From Actinomycetes bacterium (GTDB lineage Bacteria; Actinomycetota; Acidimicrobiia; Acidimicrobiales; CADCSY01), in assembly GCA_025464025.1 (NCBI GenBank), contig JAODBP010000322.1, positions 1 through 22,947 of the forward strand: DNA of 22,947 bases. Direction: 5' to 3'. The notes beneath the pieces are model-generated. The model saw only the letters and a list, made by a program, of their open reading frames with translations, searched no databases and was not told where the DNA came from. Position numbers and translations under genes: made by a program. Below are positions 14,147 through 22,947 of the stretch, in pieces. Within the stretch, counting starts at the first letter, position 1; the number at the start of each line of letters is the position of its first letter.

Positions 14147-14614
14147 ATGGGGGATGCACGATCGGATGAGCTGACGGCCACGCTCGAGCGGTACCTGGCC
14201 TACCGGCAGGACGTGGACGACAAGAAGCGGCCGTGGTCCGACCTCGTCGAGTTCTTCACCGACGACGCCGTGTTCATCGACCCGGCCTGGGGTCGCATCG
14301 AGGGCATCGACGAGATCCGCGCCTTCCTCGTCGACTCGATGACCGGCATCGAGGACTGGGCCTTCCCGGTCGACCACCTCTACGTCGACGGTGACGAGGT
14401 GGTCGTGAAGTTCCGCCAGGTGCTCCCCGGCGGCCGGCAGCAGTCGGGCTACTCCACGCTCCTCTACGCCGGCGGCGGCAAGTTCCGCTACGAGGAGGAC
14501 GTGCTCAACATGGTCCACGTCTTCGAGGACCTCCGGGCGATCGGCTTCCGCGGCGCCGACGGCATGCAGCCGCCGCCCGAGCACCCGGTGCGGGACTTCA
14601 CCCGACCCCGTTGA
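14147..14614 (+). CDS. SnoaL-like / NTF2-fold protein
   Basis: This 155-aa protein has the NTF2-like pattern: an N-terminal helix (ELTATLERYLAYRQDVDDKKRPWSDL in part), then FFTDDAVFIDPAWGRIEGIDEIRAFLVDSM, and later strands VDHLYVDGDEVVVKFRQVLPGG and FRYEEDVLNMVHVFED. The fold forms a cone-shaped pocket used by isomerases, dehydratases, cyclases and small-ligand-binding proteins. The segment TDDAVFIDP is the commonest family hallmark. The catalytic role, if any, cannot be assigned. It is divergent from the Amidohydro_2 gene and followed after 16 nt by a pirin gene with its own -10 box. Confidence 0.82.
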   Translation: MGDARSDELTATLERYLAYRQDVDDKKRPWSDLVEFFTDDAVFIDPAWGRIEGIDEIRAFLVDSMTGIEDWAFPVDHLYVDGDEVVVKFRQVLPGGRQQSGYSTLLYAGGGKFRYEEDVLNMVHVFEDLRAIGFRGADGMQPPPEHPVRDFTRPR

Positions 14615-14618
14615 TCCC

Positions 14619-14624
14619 TAGGTT
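14619..14624 (+). promoter_or_regulatory. -10 box of a leaderless promoter for the pirin gene
   Basis: TAGGTT ends 6 nt before the GTG start at 14631. It lies in the 16-nt gap after the SnoaL-like stop. A possible -35 (TTCACC) is 16 nt upstream, within the end of the preceding gene. Confidence 0.48.
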
Positions 14625-14630
14625 GGGGGT

Positions 14631-15485
14631 GTGCTCGAACGCTTCCCCAGCCACCTCGCCGACGTCGGCGGCACGGCCGTCCGCCGGGCCCTCCCCCGCC
14701 ACGATCGGCGCACCGTCGGCGCCTGGTGCTTCCTCGACCACTTCGGGCCGGCGGACGACGCCCTCCTGCAGATCGGCCCCCACCCCCACATCGGCATCCA
14801 GACCGTGACGTGGCTCGTCGCCGGCGAGCTCGTCCACCACGACAGCCTCGGCTCGGAGCAGCCGATCCGACCCGGCCAGCTCAACCTCATGACGTCGGGT
14901 CGCGGGATCGCCCACGCCGAGGAGATGCCGGGCGGGCGCCAGCCGGTGCACGGCGCCCAGCTGTGGGTCGCCCTGCCGGAGGAGACCCGCCACGGGGCCA
15001 ACGCCTTCGAGCACCACGCCGAGCTGCCCCTGGTCGGTGCCGGCTCGCTCGAGGTGACGGTGCTCATGGGCCAGCTCGACGGCGTCCGCTCGCCGGCACG
15101 GACCGACACCGACCTCGTGGGCCTGGCCCTCGCCGGTGGTGGCCGGGCGTCCCTCGCCCTCGACCCGGCCTTCGAGCACGCCCTCGTGGTGCTCGACGGC
15201 AGCGTGGCGGTCGGCGACGAGGTCGTGGCGCCCGGCGAGCTCGCCTACCTCGGGCCTGGCCGTGACGACCTCGCCCTCGAGGCCGCGCCCGGCAGCCACG
15301 CCCTGGTGGTGGGCGGCGTCCCGTTCCCCGACCGGCTCGTCATGTGGTGGAACTTCGTGGGCCGCACGAAGGCGGAGATCTCGGCGGCCCGGGAGGACTG
15401 GGAGGGCGGGACCGACCGGTTCGCCCCCGTCACCTCCGAGCTGGGGAGGATCGCGGCGCCACCGCTGCCGGGTCTTCGCAACTGA
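14631..15485 (+). CDS. Pirin-family bicupin protein
   Basis: This 284-aa protein has the classic pirin N-terminal cupin: WCFLDHFGP (32-40), PHPHIGIQTVTWLVAGELVHHDSLG in short blocks, and PGQLNLMTSGRGIAHAEE. Iron ligands are His51, His53, His95 and Glu97, all present. The C-terminal cupin is more variable and ends with VPFPDRLVMWWNFVGRTKAEI, a pirin hallmark. Bacterial pirins act as quercetinase-like dioxygenases or as regulators of central metabolism. The local context gives no specific partner. The start is GTG at 14631 directly after the leaderless-type TAGGTT box; the next in-frame starts would remove the conserved first strand. Confidence 0.93.
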   Translation: MLERFPSHLADVGGTAVRRALPRHDRRTVGAWCFLDHFGPADDALLQIGPHPHIGIQTVTWLVAGELVHHDSLGSEQPIRPGQLNLMTSGRGIAHAEEMPGGRQPVHGAQLWVALPEETRHGANAFEHHAELPLVGAGSLEVTVLMGQLDGVRSPARTDTDLVGLALAGGGRASLALDPAFEHALVVLDGSVAVGDEVVAPGELAYLGPGRDDLALEAAPGSHALVVGGVPFPDRLVMWWNFVGRTKAEISAAREDWEGGTDRFAPVTSELGRIAAPPLPGLRN

Positions 15486-15597
15486 CGGCCCAGCACCGTG
15501 GAGCCGAGCCCACGGCGGCGAACCGTCCCGTCCAACTAGACGATCTGTCCGTTCCATGGGCGGAGCCCTCAACCTCACCGACCGCTCACCGAGCAGG

Positions 15598-15617
15598 CCT
15601 CGACCACCCGATCGAGG
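15598..15617 (+). other. Small hairpin overlapping the chemoreceptor ribosome binding site
   Basis: CCTCGA and TCGAGG pair across an 8-nt loop, and the 3' arm includes the first bases of the AGGAG Shine-Dalgarno sequence (15615-15619) of the MCP gene at 15627. It may lower translation, but a 6-bp stem can occur by chance in such GC-rich DNA. Confidence 0.25.
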
Positions 15618-15626
15618 AGCCACCCG

Positions 15627-17306
15627 ATGAACAAGCTGCTGGGCAGCACCAAGAGCGTCCGGACCAAGATCCTCGCCGGGTTCCTGGTCGTCGTGGCCCT
15701 GACCGCCGGGCTCGGCGTCGTCGCCGTGCGCAGCATGGCCACGATCAACCAGGCCTCCAGCGTGATGTACAAGGACAACGTCCTGCCCATCAGCCAGCTC
15801 GGCGCCGTCCAGAAGCACATCTACCGGGCCCGCGTGTACCTGCTGACGGAGTTCGTGGCCGCGACCGACGCCGACGAGCAGACGGCGGCGACCAAGCTCG
15901 CCGAGTCGAAGGCCGAGGTGGCCAAGGCCGTCGCCGAGTACAAGACCAGCGACCTCACCGGCCGGGAGAAGGACCTCGCCACGTTCGAGGACGGCTGGGC
16001 GTCGTACCTCGGCACCCTCGATCGGGCCGAGGCGGCAGCCAAGGCCAAGGACCTGGGGGCCCTCACCGCCGCCATCGACGAGGCGCAGCCCCACTTCGAC
16101 GCGCTCAGCGCCGCGGTGAAGTCCCTCGACGCCATCGAGCGCACCGCCGCCGACGCCACCAAGACCAAGGCCGACCGGGACTACTCGAAGGCCCGCACGA
16201 CGCTGTTCGCCGTGATCGCCCTCGCCATCGCCCTGGCCGTCGCCATCGGCCTCTACCTCGCCTCCCTGATCGCCAAGCCGCTGCGCCGCACGGTCGACGT
16301 GCTGAACCAGGCGGCCGACGGTGACCTCACCGTGCGCCTCGACGTGACCAGCAAGGACGAGGTCGGCCGGGCCGGCATCGCCCTGAACCGCATGCTCGAG
16401 CGCACGGGCGACGTCGTCCGCTCCATCGGCGAGAACGCCACCTCGCTGGCCGGCTCGTCCGAGGAGCTCTCGGCCGTGTCGCAGCAGCTCGGCGCCTCGG
16501 CCGAGGAGACGTCGGCCCAGTCGACCACGGCGGCCGCCGCCGCCGAGCAGGTGTCGGCCAACGTCGGCACCGTCGCCGCCGGGGCCGAGGAGATGAACGC
16601 GTCGATCCGTGAGATCGCCGGCTCGGCCACCGAGGCCGCCCGCGTGGCCAACGAGGCCGTGACCGCGGCCCGCTCGACGACCGCCACCGTCACCAAGCTG
16701 GGCGAGTCGTCCGTCGAGATCGGTGCGGTCATCAAGGTCATCACCTCGATCGCCGAGCAGACCAACCTCCTCGCCCTGAACGCCACCATCGAGGCCGCCC
16801 GGGCCGGCGAAGCCGGCAAGGGCTTCGCCGTCGTGGCCAACGAGGTCAAGGAGCTGGCCAAGCAGACCGCCGAGGCCACCGACGACATCGCCTCCCGCGT
16901 CACCACCATCCAGGGCGACGCCCAGGCCGCCACCGACGCCATCATCGAGATCGCCACCGTGATCGACCGGATCAACGAGATCCAGGCCACGATCGCCTCC
17001 GCCGTCGAGGAGCAGACGGCGACCACCAACGAGATCGGCCGCAGCGTCGCCGAGGCGGCGACCGGCGCCACCGAGATCGCCCGCAACGTGACCAACGTGG
17101 CCCAGGCCGCCGAGGACACCTCGAGCGGCGCGGCCAACACCCTCACCGCCGCCGGCGACCTGGCACGCATGGCCGAGGAGCTCCGCCGCCTGGTCGGCCA
17201 GTTCGTCGTCGAGGCCGCACCCGCGGCGAGCACCACGTCCACGGTGGCCGTCCCGGTCCCGACGTCGCAGCCCGAGCTCCTGGCTCGGCCCACGATCTCC
17301 GCCTAG
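15627..17306 (+). CDS. Methyl-accepting chemotaxis protein
   Basis: This 559-aa membrane chemoreceptor has a first transmembrane helix at ~14-36 ([20 protein letters not shown]), then a periplasmic four-helix-bundle sensor (~37-190). The second membrane helix is at ~191-214 ([20 protein letters not shown]), followed by a HAMP domain (~215-268, with [20 protein letters not shown]). The long cytoplasmic coiled coil has its signalling tip at ~365-412, containing [20 protein letters not shown] and [15 protein letters not shown]. The tip contacts CheA and CheW; Gln/Glu pairs along the helices are likely methylation sites. The C-terminus is a flexible Ala/Thr/Pro tail without a CheR-binding pentapeptide. 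AGGAG 7 nt before ATG 15627 sets the start. No other chemotaxis genes are in the window, so it is an orphan receptor whose ligand is unknown. Confidence 0.95.
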   Translation: MNKLLGSTKSVRTKILAGFLVVVALTAGLGVVAVRSMATINQASSVMYKDNVLPISQLGAVQKHIYRARVYLLTEFVAATDADEQTAATKLAESKAEVAKAVAEYKTSDLTGREKDLATFEDGWASYLGTLDRAEAAAKAKDLGALTAAIDEAQPHFDALSAAVKSLDAIERTAADATKTKADRDYSKARTTLFAVIALAIALAVAIGLYLASLIAKPLRRTVDVLNQAADGDLTVRLDVTSKDEVGRAGIALNRMLERTGDVVRSIGENATSLAGSSEELSAVSQQLGASAEETSAQSTTAAAAAEQVSANVGTVAAGAEEMNASIREIAGSATEAARVANEAVTAARSTTATVTKLGESSVEIGAVIKVITSIAEQTNLLALNATIEAARAGEAGKGFAVVANEVKELAKQTAEATDDIASRVTTIQGDAQAATDAIIEIATVIDRINEIQATIASAVEEQTATTNEIGRSVAEAATGATEIARNVTNVAQAAEDTSSGAANTLTAAGDLARMAEELRRLVGQFVVEAAPAASTTSTVAVPVPTSQPELLARPTISA

Positions 17307-17333
17307 TCCCCCCCTGGCGGAGCAGGCGGACCT

Positions 17334-17364
17334 GCGGCCTCGACGTCCGGGACGTCGAGGCCGC
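17334..17364 (+). terminator. Strong hairpin after the chemoreceptor gene
   Basis: Perfect 15-nt arms (17334-17348 and 17350-17364) meet at a single central base; in RNA the innermost pairs would open to form a loop. It lies 27 nt after the MCP stop and before the LacI promoter. There is no T-tract, as is common for actinobacterial terminators. Confidence 0.6.
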
Positions 17365-17386
17365 TCGTCCGCGCCCCTCGTGACGC

Positions 17387-17473
17387 GGTTCCACGAATCA
17401 TGGAACCGTTTCCATTGACGGTTCCCAGGGTCCGGGCGTATGTTCCAAGCGAGGTGCGTGGAACCGCTTCCAC
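17387..17473 (+). promoter_or_regulatory. LacI-type operators flanking the repressor promoter
   Basis: Two LacI/GalR-type palindromes are present: TGGAACCGTTTCCA at 17401-17414 and GTGGAACCGCTTCCAC at 17458-17473. Both have the central CG typical of this regulator family. Extra half-sites (GGTTCCA at 17387-17393, GGTTCC at 17420-17425) surround the first. Between the two operators lies a promoter candidate, TTGACG at 17415-17420 and TATGTT at 17439-17444 (18-nt spacer). Repressor bound at both sites would block RNA polymerase, so autoregulation of the lacI-type gene and the transporter genes behind it is likely. Confidence 0.75.
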
Positions 17474-17491
17474 GGCATCGGGGGAAGGTCG

Positions 17492-18514
17492 ATGGTCACG
17501 ATCAGCGATGTCGCGGCGCGGGCGGGCGTCGGCGCCGGCACGGTCTCGCGGGTGCTGAACGACAGCCCGCGGGTCAGCGAGCCGACCCGCCAGCGCGTCC
17601 TCGCCGCCATCGAGCTGCTCGACTACCGACCCAACCCCCTGGCCCGCGGACTCTCCCGCGGCCGGGCCCACACGTTCGGCGTGGTCATGCCGTTCTTCCC
17701 CCAGCCGTCGGCCGTCGAGCGCATGCGCGGCGTGATCGAGACGCTCGGCGGCAGCCGCTACGACCTCGTGCTGTTCAACGTGGAGTCGACGGTCGAGCGC
17801 GACCAGCACTTCGCCTCCCTGCTCCGACGTGACCGCGCCGACGGGCTGCTGGTCATGTCCATGCCCCCGCCGGCGGTGGCCGTCGCCAGCCTCCTCGACC
17901 ACGGCGTGCCCGTGGTCCTGGTCGACGCCGCCGCCGACGGGATCCCCTGCGTGGTCACCGACGACGTCGAGGGCGGGTCGCTCGCCACCCGGCACCTCGT
18001 GTCGCTGGGCCACGAGCGCATCGCCTTCATCGGCGACGACCCCGACAACCCGTTCGGCTTCACGTCGAGCGCAGCCCGCGAGCAGGGCTTCCGGGCCACG
18101 ATGGCCGAGGCCGGGTTCGAGGTCGACGAGCGCCTGGTGCGCCACGGCTCGCACGACCACATCGTCGGCCGCCGGCTCACCGAGCAGCTGCTGTCCATGC
18201 GCAGCCGCCCGACGGCGGTCTTCGCCGCCTCCGACATCCTCGGCCTCGGCGTGCTCGAGGCGGCCAAGGCCGCCGGGCTGCGCGTGCCCGAGGACCTCTC
18301 CGTCGTCGGCTTCGACGACATCGACGTCTCGTCGTACATCGGCCTCACCACCGTGCACCAACCGCTCGTCGAGAGCGGGCGGCTGGGCGCGCGGCTGTTG
18401 CTCGAGGCGCTCAGTGGGGAAGGAGCGCCAACCGCAGGCAAGCACGAGCTCCCGCTCGAGCTCGTCACGCGGTCCACCTCCGCGCCGCCACCACGGCGGC
18501 GGGGACGCCAGTAG
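17492..18514 (+). CDS. LacI-family transcriptional repressor
   Basis: This 340-aa protein has the N-terminal helix-turn-helix ISDVAARAGVGAGTVSRVLN (4-23) and the hinge helix segment PLARGLSRG (49-57) that inserts in the minor groove. A periplasmic-binding-protein-like effector domain follows: FGVVMPFF, ADGLLVMSMP, VVLVDAA, GHERIAFIGDD, PTAVFAASDILGLGVLEAAKAAGLRVPEDLSVVGFDD in short blocks, and TTVHQPL. It very likely senses a sugar imported by the downstream ABC system and binds the two operators just upstream. GGAAGG-like sequence precedes ATG 17492 by 3 nt. The next gene starts 27 nt after its stop, so the repressor heads the transporter operon. Confidence 0.95.
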   Translation: MVTISDVAARAGVGAGTVSRVLNDSPRVSEPTRQRVLAAIELLDYRPNPLARGLSRGRAHTFGVVMPFFPQPSAVERMRGVIETLGGSRYDLVLFNVESTVERDQHFASLLRRDRADGLLVMSMPPPAVAVASLLDHGVPVVLVDAAADGIPCVVTDDVEGGSLATRHLVSLGHERIAFIGDDPDNPFGFTSSAAREQGFRATMAEAGFEVDERLVRHGSHDHIVGRRLTEQLLSMRSRPTAVFAASDILGLGVLEAAKAAGLRVPEDLSVVGFDDIDVSSYIGLTTVHQPLVESGRLGARLLLEALSGEGAPTAGKHELPLELVTRSTSAPPPRRRGRQ

Positions 18515-18541
18515 ACCCACAACCCAAGAGGGGGGAACCTC

Positions 18542-19855
18542 ATGGCACACCGACGAAGGGGCTGGAGGGCAGCAGTGCTGCTCGGCCTGGTCCTGCCGCT
18601 CGTGGCGGGCGCATGCGCCAGCGACGACAACAAGACAGCTGCCTCGTCCGATGGCGGATCGGGCAGCGGCAAGGGCAAGACCGTCACCATCTTCGGCCCC
18701 GAGGTCGAAGGCGAGGGCCAGGGCCTCAAGGACTCGTTCAAGCAGTTCGAGGCCGACACCGGCATCACCATCGACTACCGCGGCGATCGCAGCTTCGAGG
18801 AGCAGATCGGCGTCCAGGTCGACGGCGGCAACGCCCCCGACATCGCCATGTTCCCGCAGCCCGGGAAGATCCGCGACTTCGCCGACGCCCTCAAGCCGCT
18901 CGACGGTGACGCCCTGGCCAACGTCAAGTCGAACTTCGACGCCGGCTGGACCGACTTCGTCACCATCGACGGCAAGGTCCTCGCCGTACCGACCAAGGCC
19001 GACCTGAAGAGCCTGGTCTGGTACAGCCCGGAGGCGTTCAAGGCAGCGGGCTACACCGTGCCCGAGACCATGGAGGACCTGCTCGCCCTCGCCGACACGA
19101 TGGTCGCCGACGGCAAGACGCCGTTCTGCATCGGCCTCGGCAGCGACGCCGCCACCGGCTGGCCCATGACCGACTGGGTCGAGGACTTCATGCTCCGGCT
19201 GAAGGGCCCCGACGTCTACGACAAGTGGCGCACGCACGAGATCCCGTTCGACGACCCCGACGTGGTCGAGGTCGTCCAGTACGTGCACGACCTGTGGGCC
19301 AAGAAGGGCTACGTCTACGGCGGGCTCCAGAACGTGGCCGCCACGCCGTTCGCCGACGCCGGCCTGCCGCTGCTCAAGGGCGACTGCATGATGCATCGCC
19401 AGGGCAACTTCTACGCCGCCAACTGGCCGAAGGGCACCAAGCTGGGCGACGACGGCCAGGTGAGCGCGTTCTACCTGCCGACGTTCAAGGACAAGGACTT
19501 CGGTCGGGTGACGCTCAGCGGTGGCCTCTACGCCGCCGCCTTCGCCGACCGGCCCGAGGTCAAGCAGGCACTGGCGTTCATCGCCAGCACCGACTTCGCC
19601 GACGCCCGCGCTCCTGTCGGCGGCTTCCTGTCGCCCAACAAGAACACGGACACCACCAAGTACCCGACGGCCATCGAGCGGACGTTCGCCGACATCTTGA
19701 AGGACGCCGACCCGGTGCGCTTCGATGCCTCGGACCTGATGCCCGGCGCGGTCGGCTCCGGTACCTTCTGGACCGCGTGCGTGGACATCACCACGGGCAC
19801 CAAGGACGTGAAGAGCGCCCTGGCGGCCGTGGAGAAGTCCTGGCCGAAGTCGTGA
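18542..19855 (+). CDS. aglE: Alpha-glucoside-type ABC transporter, substrate-binding lipoprotein
   Basis: This 437-aa protein starts with an Arg-rich n-region and hydrophobic stretch (AAVLLGLVLPLVAGAC) ending in a lipobox, with Cys25 as the predicted lipidated residue, then an Asp/Ser/Gly-rich linker. The mature part is an extracellular solute-binding protein family 1 domain: KTVTIFGPEVEGEG, GITIDYRGDRSFEEQIGVQV, APDIAMFPQPGKI, KVLAVPTKADLKSLVWYSPEAF, GWPMTDWVEDFMLR and a C-terminal TDFADARAPVGGF. It is anchored on the outside of the cytoplasmic membrane and delivers sugar to the permeases. The symbol rests on similarity of pattern to AglE and on the AglF/AglG-like neighbours; the sugar may differ. 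A GAGGGGGG Shine-Dalgarno sequence precedes ATG 18542. Confidence 0.88.
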   Translation: MAHRRRGWRAAVLLGLVLPLVAGACASDDNKTAASSDGGSGSGKGKTVTIFGPEVEGEGQGLKDSFKQFEADTGITIDYRGDRSFEEQIGVQVDGGNAPDIAMFPQPGKIRDFADALKPLDGDALANVKSNFDAGWTDFVTIDGKVLAVPTKADLKSLVWYSPEAFKAAGYTVPETMEDLLALADTMVADGKTPFCIGLGSDAATGWPMTDWVEDFMLRLKGPDVYDKWRTHEIPFDDPDVVEVVQYVHDLWAKKGYVYGGLQNVAATPFADAGLPLLKGDCMMHRQGNFYAANWPKGTKLGDDGQVSAFYLPTFKDKDFGRVTLSGGLYAAAFADRPEVKQALAFIASTDFADARAPVGGFLSPNKNTDTTKYPTAIERTFADILKDADPVRFDASDLMPGAVGSGTFWTACVDITTGTKDVKSALAAVEKSWPKS

Positions 19856-19862
19856 TCGCGAG

Positions 19863-19888
19863 CCGGGGGGCGTGCGAGCGCCCCCCGG
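19863..19888 (+). other. GC-only intercistronic hairpin between binding protein and permease genes
   Basis: CCGGGGGGCG (19863-19872) pairs perfectly with CGCCCCCCGG (19879-19888) around a 6-nt loop, 7 nt after the stop of the binding-protein gene and 29 nt before the permease start. In binding-protein-dependent importers such hairpins stabilise the upstream mRNA or partly terminate transcription, giving more binding protein than permease. Confidence 0.7.
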
Positions 19889-19917
19889 TGGACGGTCCTG
19901 ACGGGATGGGGGGCTGA

Positions 19918-21258
19918 GTGGCTCAGCTGCTGGGGACGCTGGTGAGCGTCGTCGTCGGCATCGGCATCGTGCTGGGTGCCTTCGTGGCGCTCAACGCGCT
20001 CGTCGACCTGGCGCCCAAGCGATGGCCGGCGTACGCCGTGCTCTCCGGGGCGCTGGTCGGTGCCGTCGTCGGCGCCCTCGCCAACAGCGGGGGCTGGTTC
20101 AAGGGCGGACCGCTGTGGCCGGTCGGCGGCGCCGTGCTCGGCGCCGCCGCCGGTGCCGTGCGAGCGGGCCGGCCACCGTCGGCCGAGCGGCGCCGGCACC
20201 TCCCCGACCGGTGGCGGCCGGTGATCTTCCTCGCCCCGGCCCTGCTGTTCCTGTTCTGCGCCCTCGTCGTGCCGACGGTCCGCACGATCTACCTCAGCTT
20301 CCGCAGCCCGCGCGGCGACCGGGGCGTGGGCTTCGCCAACTACCGCTCGGTGCTGGGCGACGACGACATCTTCAGCCTGCACGGCCTGGGCCACGTCTTC
20401 ACCAGCCGGCTGTTCGTCGTGGGCCTCCTCATCGCCGTGGCCGCCGTCGGCGTCAACGTGGTGCGGGGCCGGGCCACCGGCCGGGGCGCCGACCTCACGG
20501 CCCCGGCACCGACCATCGCCCTGTTCGCGGCCGGCGCCCTGATCCTGCTCGCCGCCGTGGGCGCCCTCCGCGGCGTGGTCTGGAACAACGTCTACTGGGT
20601 CGTCTTCGTGACCGGCGTGAGCACCACGCTCGGCCTCGCCATCGCCTGGCTGGCCGACCGGTCGCGAGGCGAGTCGCTGGCCAAGTCGATGATCTTCATG
20701 CCGATGGCGATCAGCTTCGTCGGGGCCAGCGTGATCTGGCGCTTCGTCTACGCCTTCACCCCGGCCGGTCACGACCAGATCGGCCTGCTCAACGCCGTGT
20801 GGGTCGGGCTGGGCGGCAACCCCCAGGCCTGGATCCAGCAGACGCCGTGGAACACGCTGTTCCTGATCGCCATCATGATCTGGATCCAGACCGGCTTCGC
20901 CATGGTGGTGCTGTCGGCATCGATCAAGGCGGTGCCCACCGAGCTGCTCGAGGCAGCCCGGGTCGACGGGGCCAGCGAGGCGCAGACGTTCTGGCGGGTC
21001 ACGCTCCCCCAGATCACCAGCACCATCGGGGTGGTCTCGGTGACGCTCATCATCACCGTCCTGAAGGTCTACGACATCGTCAAGGTGATGACGAACGGCG
21101 AGTTCGGCACCAACGTCATCGCCAACCAGATGTTCGACGACGCCTTCATCGCCCGGAACCTCGGACGGGGGTCGACCCTGGCCGCCCTCCTGTTCCTGGC
21201 CGTCGTCCCCCTCATGGTCTTCAACGTCCGCCGCATGAGGAAGGAGGCCGCCGAGTGA
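19918..21258 (+). CDS. aglF: Alpha-glucoside-type ABC transporter, permease 1
   Basis: This 446-aa membrane protein belongs to the MalF-like permease group. The core matches Agl[21 protein letters not shown] (257-276), [39 protein letters not shown], the EAA loop [20 protein letters not shown] (345-364) that docks on the ATPase, and [20 protein letters not shown]. It is longer than usual because of an N-terminal extension of about 100 residues with two predicted membrane helices (~5-30 and ~38-83, Gly/Ala-rich), before the normal first helix [17 protein letters not shown]. The start is GTG at 19918 preceded by a G-rich Shine-Dalgarno-like run. The stop overlaps the next start (GTGA, 21255-21258). 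Confidence 0.9.
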   Translation: MAQLLGTLVSVVVGIGIVLGAFVALNALVDLAPKRWPAYAVLSGALVGAVVGALANSGGWFKGGPLWPVGGAVLGAAAGAVRAGRPPSAERRRHLPDRWRPVIFLAPALLFLFCALVVPTVRTIYLSFRSPRGDRGVGFANYRSVLGDDDIFSLHGLGHVFTSRLFVVGLLIAVAAVGVNVVRGRATGRGADLTAPAPTIALFAAGALILLAAVGALRGVVWNNVYWVVFVTGVSTTLGLAIAWLADRSRGESLAKSMIFMPMAISFVGASVIWRFVYAFTPAGHDQIGLLNAVWVGLGGNPQAWIQQTPWNTLFLIAIMIWIQTGFAMVVLSASIKAVPTELLEAARVDGASEAQTFWRVTLPQITSTIGVVSVTLIITVLKVYDIVKVMTNGEFGTNVIANQMFDDAFIARNLGRGSTLAALLFLAVVPLMVFNVRRMRKEAAE

Positions 21259-22202
21259 GTGTCATCGCAACGCCGGTGAAGGGGAAGCTCGGGGTCGCGT
21301 CCCGGGCCCACGAGCGGCTGTCGGCCATCCCGACCTCGGTGCTCTGGTTGATCGTCGGGCTCTGGACCCTGCCCTCGCTCGGGATGCTCGTCTCGTCGTT
21401 CCGGGCCGAGGACGCGGTGAAGACCACGGGCTGGTGGACCGTGGTCACGAACCCCCAGCTCACCCTCGACAACTACCGGGCCGTCTTCTCGACGGCCGGC
21501 ACCGACTCGCCCGACATGTGGCGGCACTTCCTGAACTCGCTGGCCATCACCATCCCGGCGACCGTCATCCCGATCGCCCTGGCCGCCTTCGCCGCCTACG
21601 CCTTCGCCTGGATGGACTTCAAGGGCAAGACGGTGCTCTTCATCGGCGTGGTCGCCCTGATGGCCGTGCCCATCCAGATGTCGCTGATCCCGCTGCTCCA
21701 GCTCTACACCGGCGGGGCCCACCTGACCGTCGGCGGCCAGACCCTCACGCTGTTCCCCGACCTCGACCTGGCCGGGACACCGGCGGCGGCCTGGCTCACC
21801 CACATCGGGTTCGGCCTGCCGCTGGCCATCTTCCTCCTGCACAACTACATCGCCGCGCTGCCACGCGACATCTTCGAGGCGGCGACCATCGACGGCGCCG
21901 ACCACCTCCAGATCTTCCGGCGGCTGGTGCTGCCGTTGTCGGTGCCGGCCTTGGCTGCCTTCGGCATCTTCCAGTTCCTGTGGGTCTGGAACGACTACCT
22001 CGTCGCCCTGTCGTTCATCGGCGGGGCGCCCGACAAGTCGCCCATGACGATCCGCCTGGCCACGCTCTCCGGTGGTCGAGGCCAGGACTGGCACCTGCTC
22101 ACGGCGGCGGCGTTCGTCTCCATCGCCCTCCCCCTCGCCGTGTTCTTCGCGCTCCAGCGCTTCTTCGTCCGTGGCCTCCTGGCCGGATCCGTGAAGGGAT
22201 AG
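21255..22202 (+). CDS. aglG: Alpha-glucoside-type ABC transporter, permease 2
   Basis: This 315-aa MalG-like inner-membrane protein has an N-terminal helix ([20 protein letters not shown]), then [10 protein letters not shown], helices around 94-117 and 126-150, the EAA loop [20 protein letters not shown] (208-227), [14 protein letters not shown], and a last helix near 285-302. It pairs with the preceding permease to form the channel. GTG 21255 overlaps the aglF-type stop, with AAGGAGG placed 7 nt upstream, an excellent ribosome binding site inside the end of the upstream gene. The ATPase gene follows after 2 nt. Confidence 0.92.
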   Translation: MSVIATPVKGKLGVASRAHERLSAIPTSVLWLIVGLWTLPSLGMLVSSFRAEDAVKTTGWWTVVTNPQLTLDNYRAVFSTAGTDSPDMWRHFLNSLAITIPATVIPIALAAFAAYAFAWMDFKGKTVLFIGVVALMAVPIQMSLIPLLQLYTGGAHLTVGGQTLTLFPDLDLAGTPAAAWLTHIGFGLPLAIFLLHNYIAALPRDIFEAATIDGADHLQIFRRLVLPLSVPALAAFGIFQFLWVWNDYLVALSFIGGAPDKSPMTIRLATLSGGRGQDWHLLTAAAFVSIALPLAVFFALQRFFVRGLLAGSVKG

Positions 22203-22204
22203 GG

Positions 22205-22947
<743 letters not shown>

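Noticed and set aside
17303..19396. 697-codon open frame on the minus strand opposite the LacI and binding-protein genes
   Set aside because: No recognisable domain, composition typical of an antisense shadow, and the plus-strand proteins are unmistakable.

Overview
The window is very GC-rich, densely packed bacterial DNA with many GTG starts, repeated 4-nt start/stop overlaps and several leaderless-type promoters. Gene content (Rieske and 2-oxoglutarate oxygenases, LLM-type flavin monooxygenase, FadD-like CoA ligase, actinobacterial Amidohydro_2 protein, AglEFGK-type sugar importer, orphan chemoreceptor) fits a free-living, heterotrophic, probably motile high-GC actinobacterium. Acidimicrobiia is my guess from overall character; no rRNA or marker gene is present to prove it.

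Layout. (1) 1-6065, minus strand: an oxygenase and nucleoside-salvage operon. In transcription order it encodes an IPNS-like Fe(II)/2OG oxygenase, a PhyH-like oxygenase, TatA, a nucleoside hydrolase, a TauD-like oxygenase, a Rieske oxygenase and the start of an adenosine deaminase-family protein. It is interrupted at 3250-4309 by a plus-strand gene for an AbiEi/DUF559-type (Vsr-like nuclease fold) protein, bracketed by two almost identical ~50-bp palindromes. (2) 6175-11282, plus strand: a divergent catabolic operon of an LLM flavin monooxygenase (frameshifted), a cytosine-deaminase-like amidohydrolase, an alpha/beta hydrolase, a DapB-like NAD(P) dehydrogenase and a zinc alcohol dehydrogenase. 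(3) 11371-14075, minus strand: an Amidohydro_2 metal-dependent hydrolase and an acyl-CoA synthetase, overlapping by 4 nt. (4) 14147-15485, plus strand: a SnoaL-like protein and a pirin. (5) 15627-17306: a methyl-accepting chemotaxis protein, followed by a strong hairpin. (6) 17401 to the end: a LacI-type repressor with its own flanking operators, then an alpha-glucoside-type ABC importer (binding lipoprotein, two permeases, ATPase cut by the window end).

Regions 1 and 2 share a 109-bp divergent promoter region containing an operator-like inverted repeat. Together they look like one pathway that frees a base from a nucleoside, oxidises it (one Rieske, three 2OG-Fe and one flavin oxygenase), deaminates or hydrolyses it, and passes the fragments to dehydrogenases. 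The CoA ligase could be a later step. The substrate cannot be read from sequence. The most unusual structure is the palindrome-bounded nuclease-like gene inside this operon. No rRNA, tRNA, CRISPR array or recognisable insertion sequence was seen, and no gene-free stretch exceeds about 190 bp.
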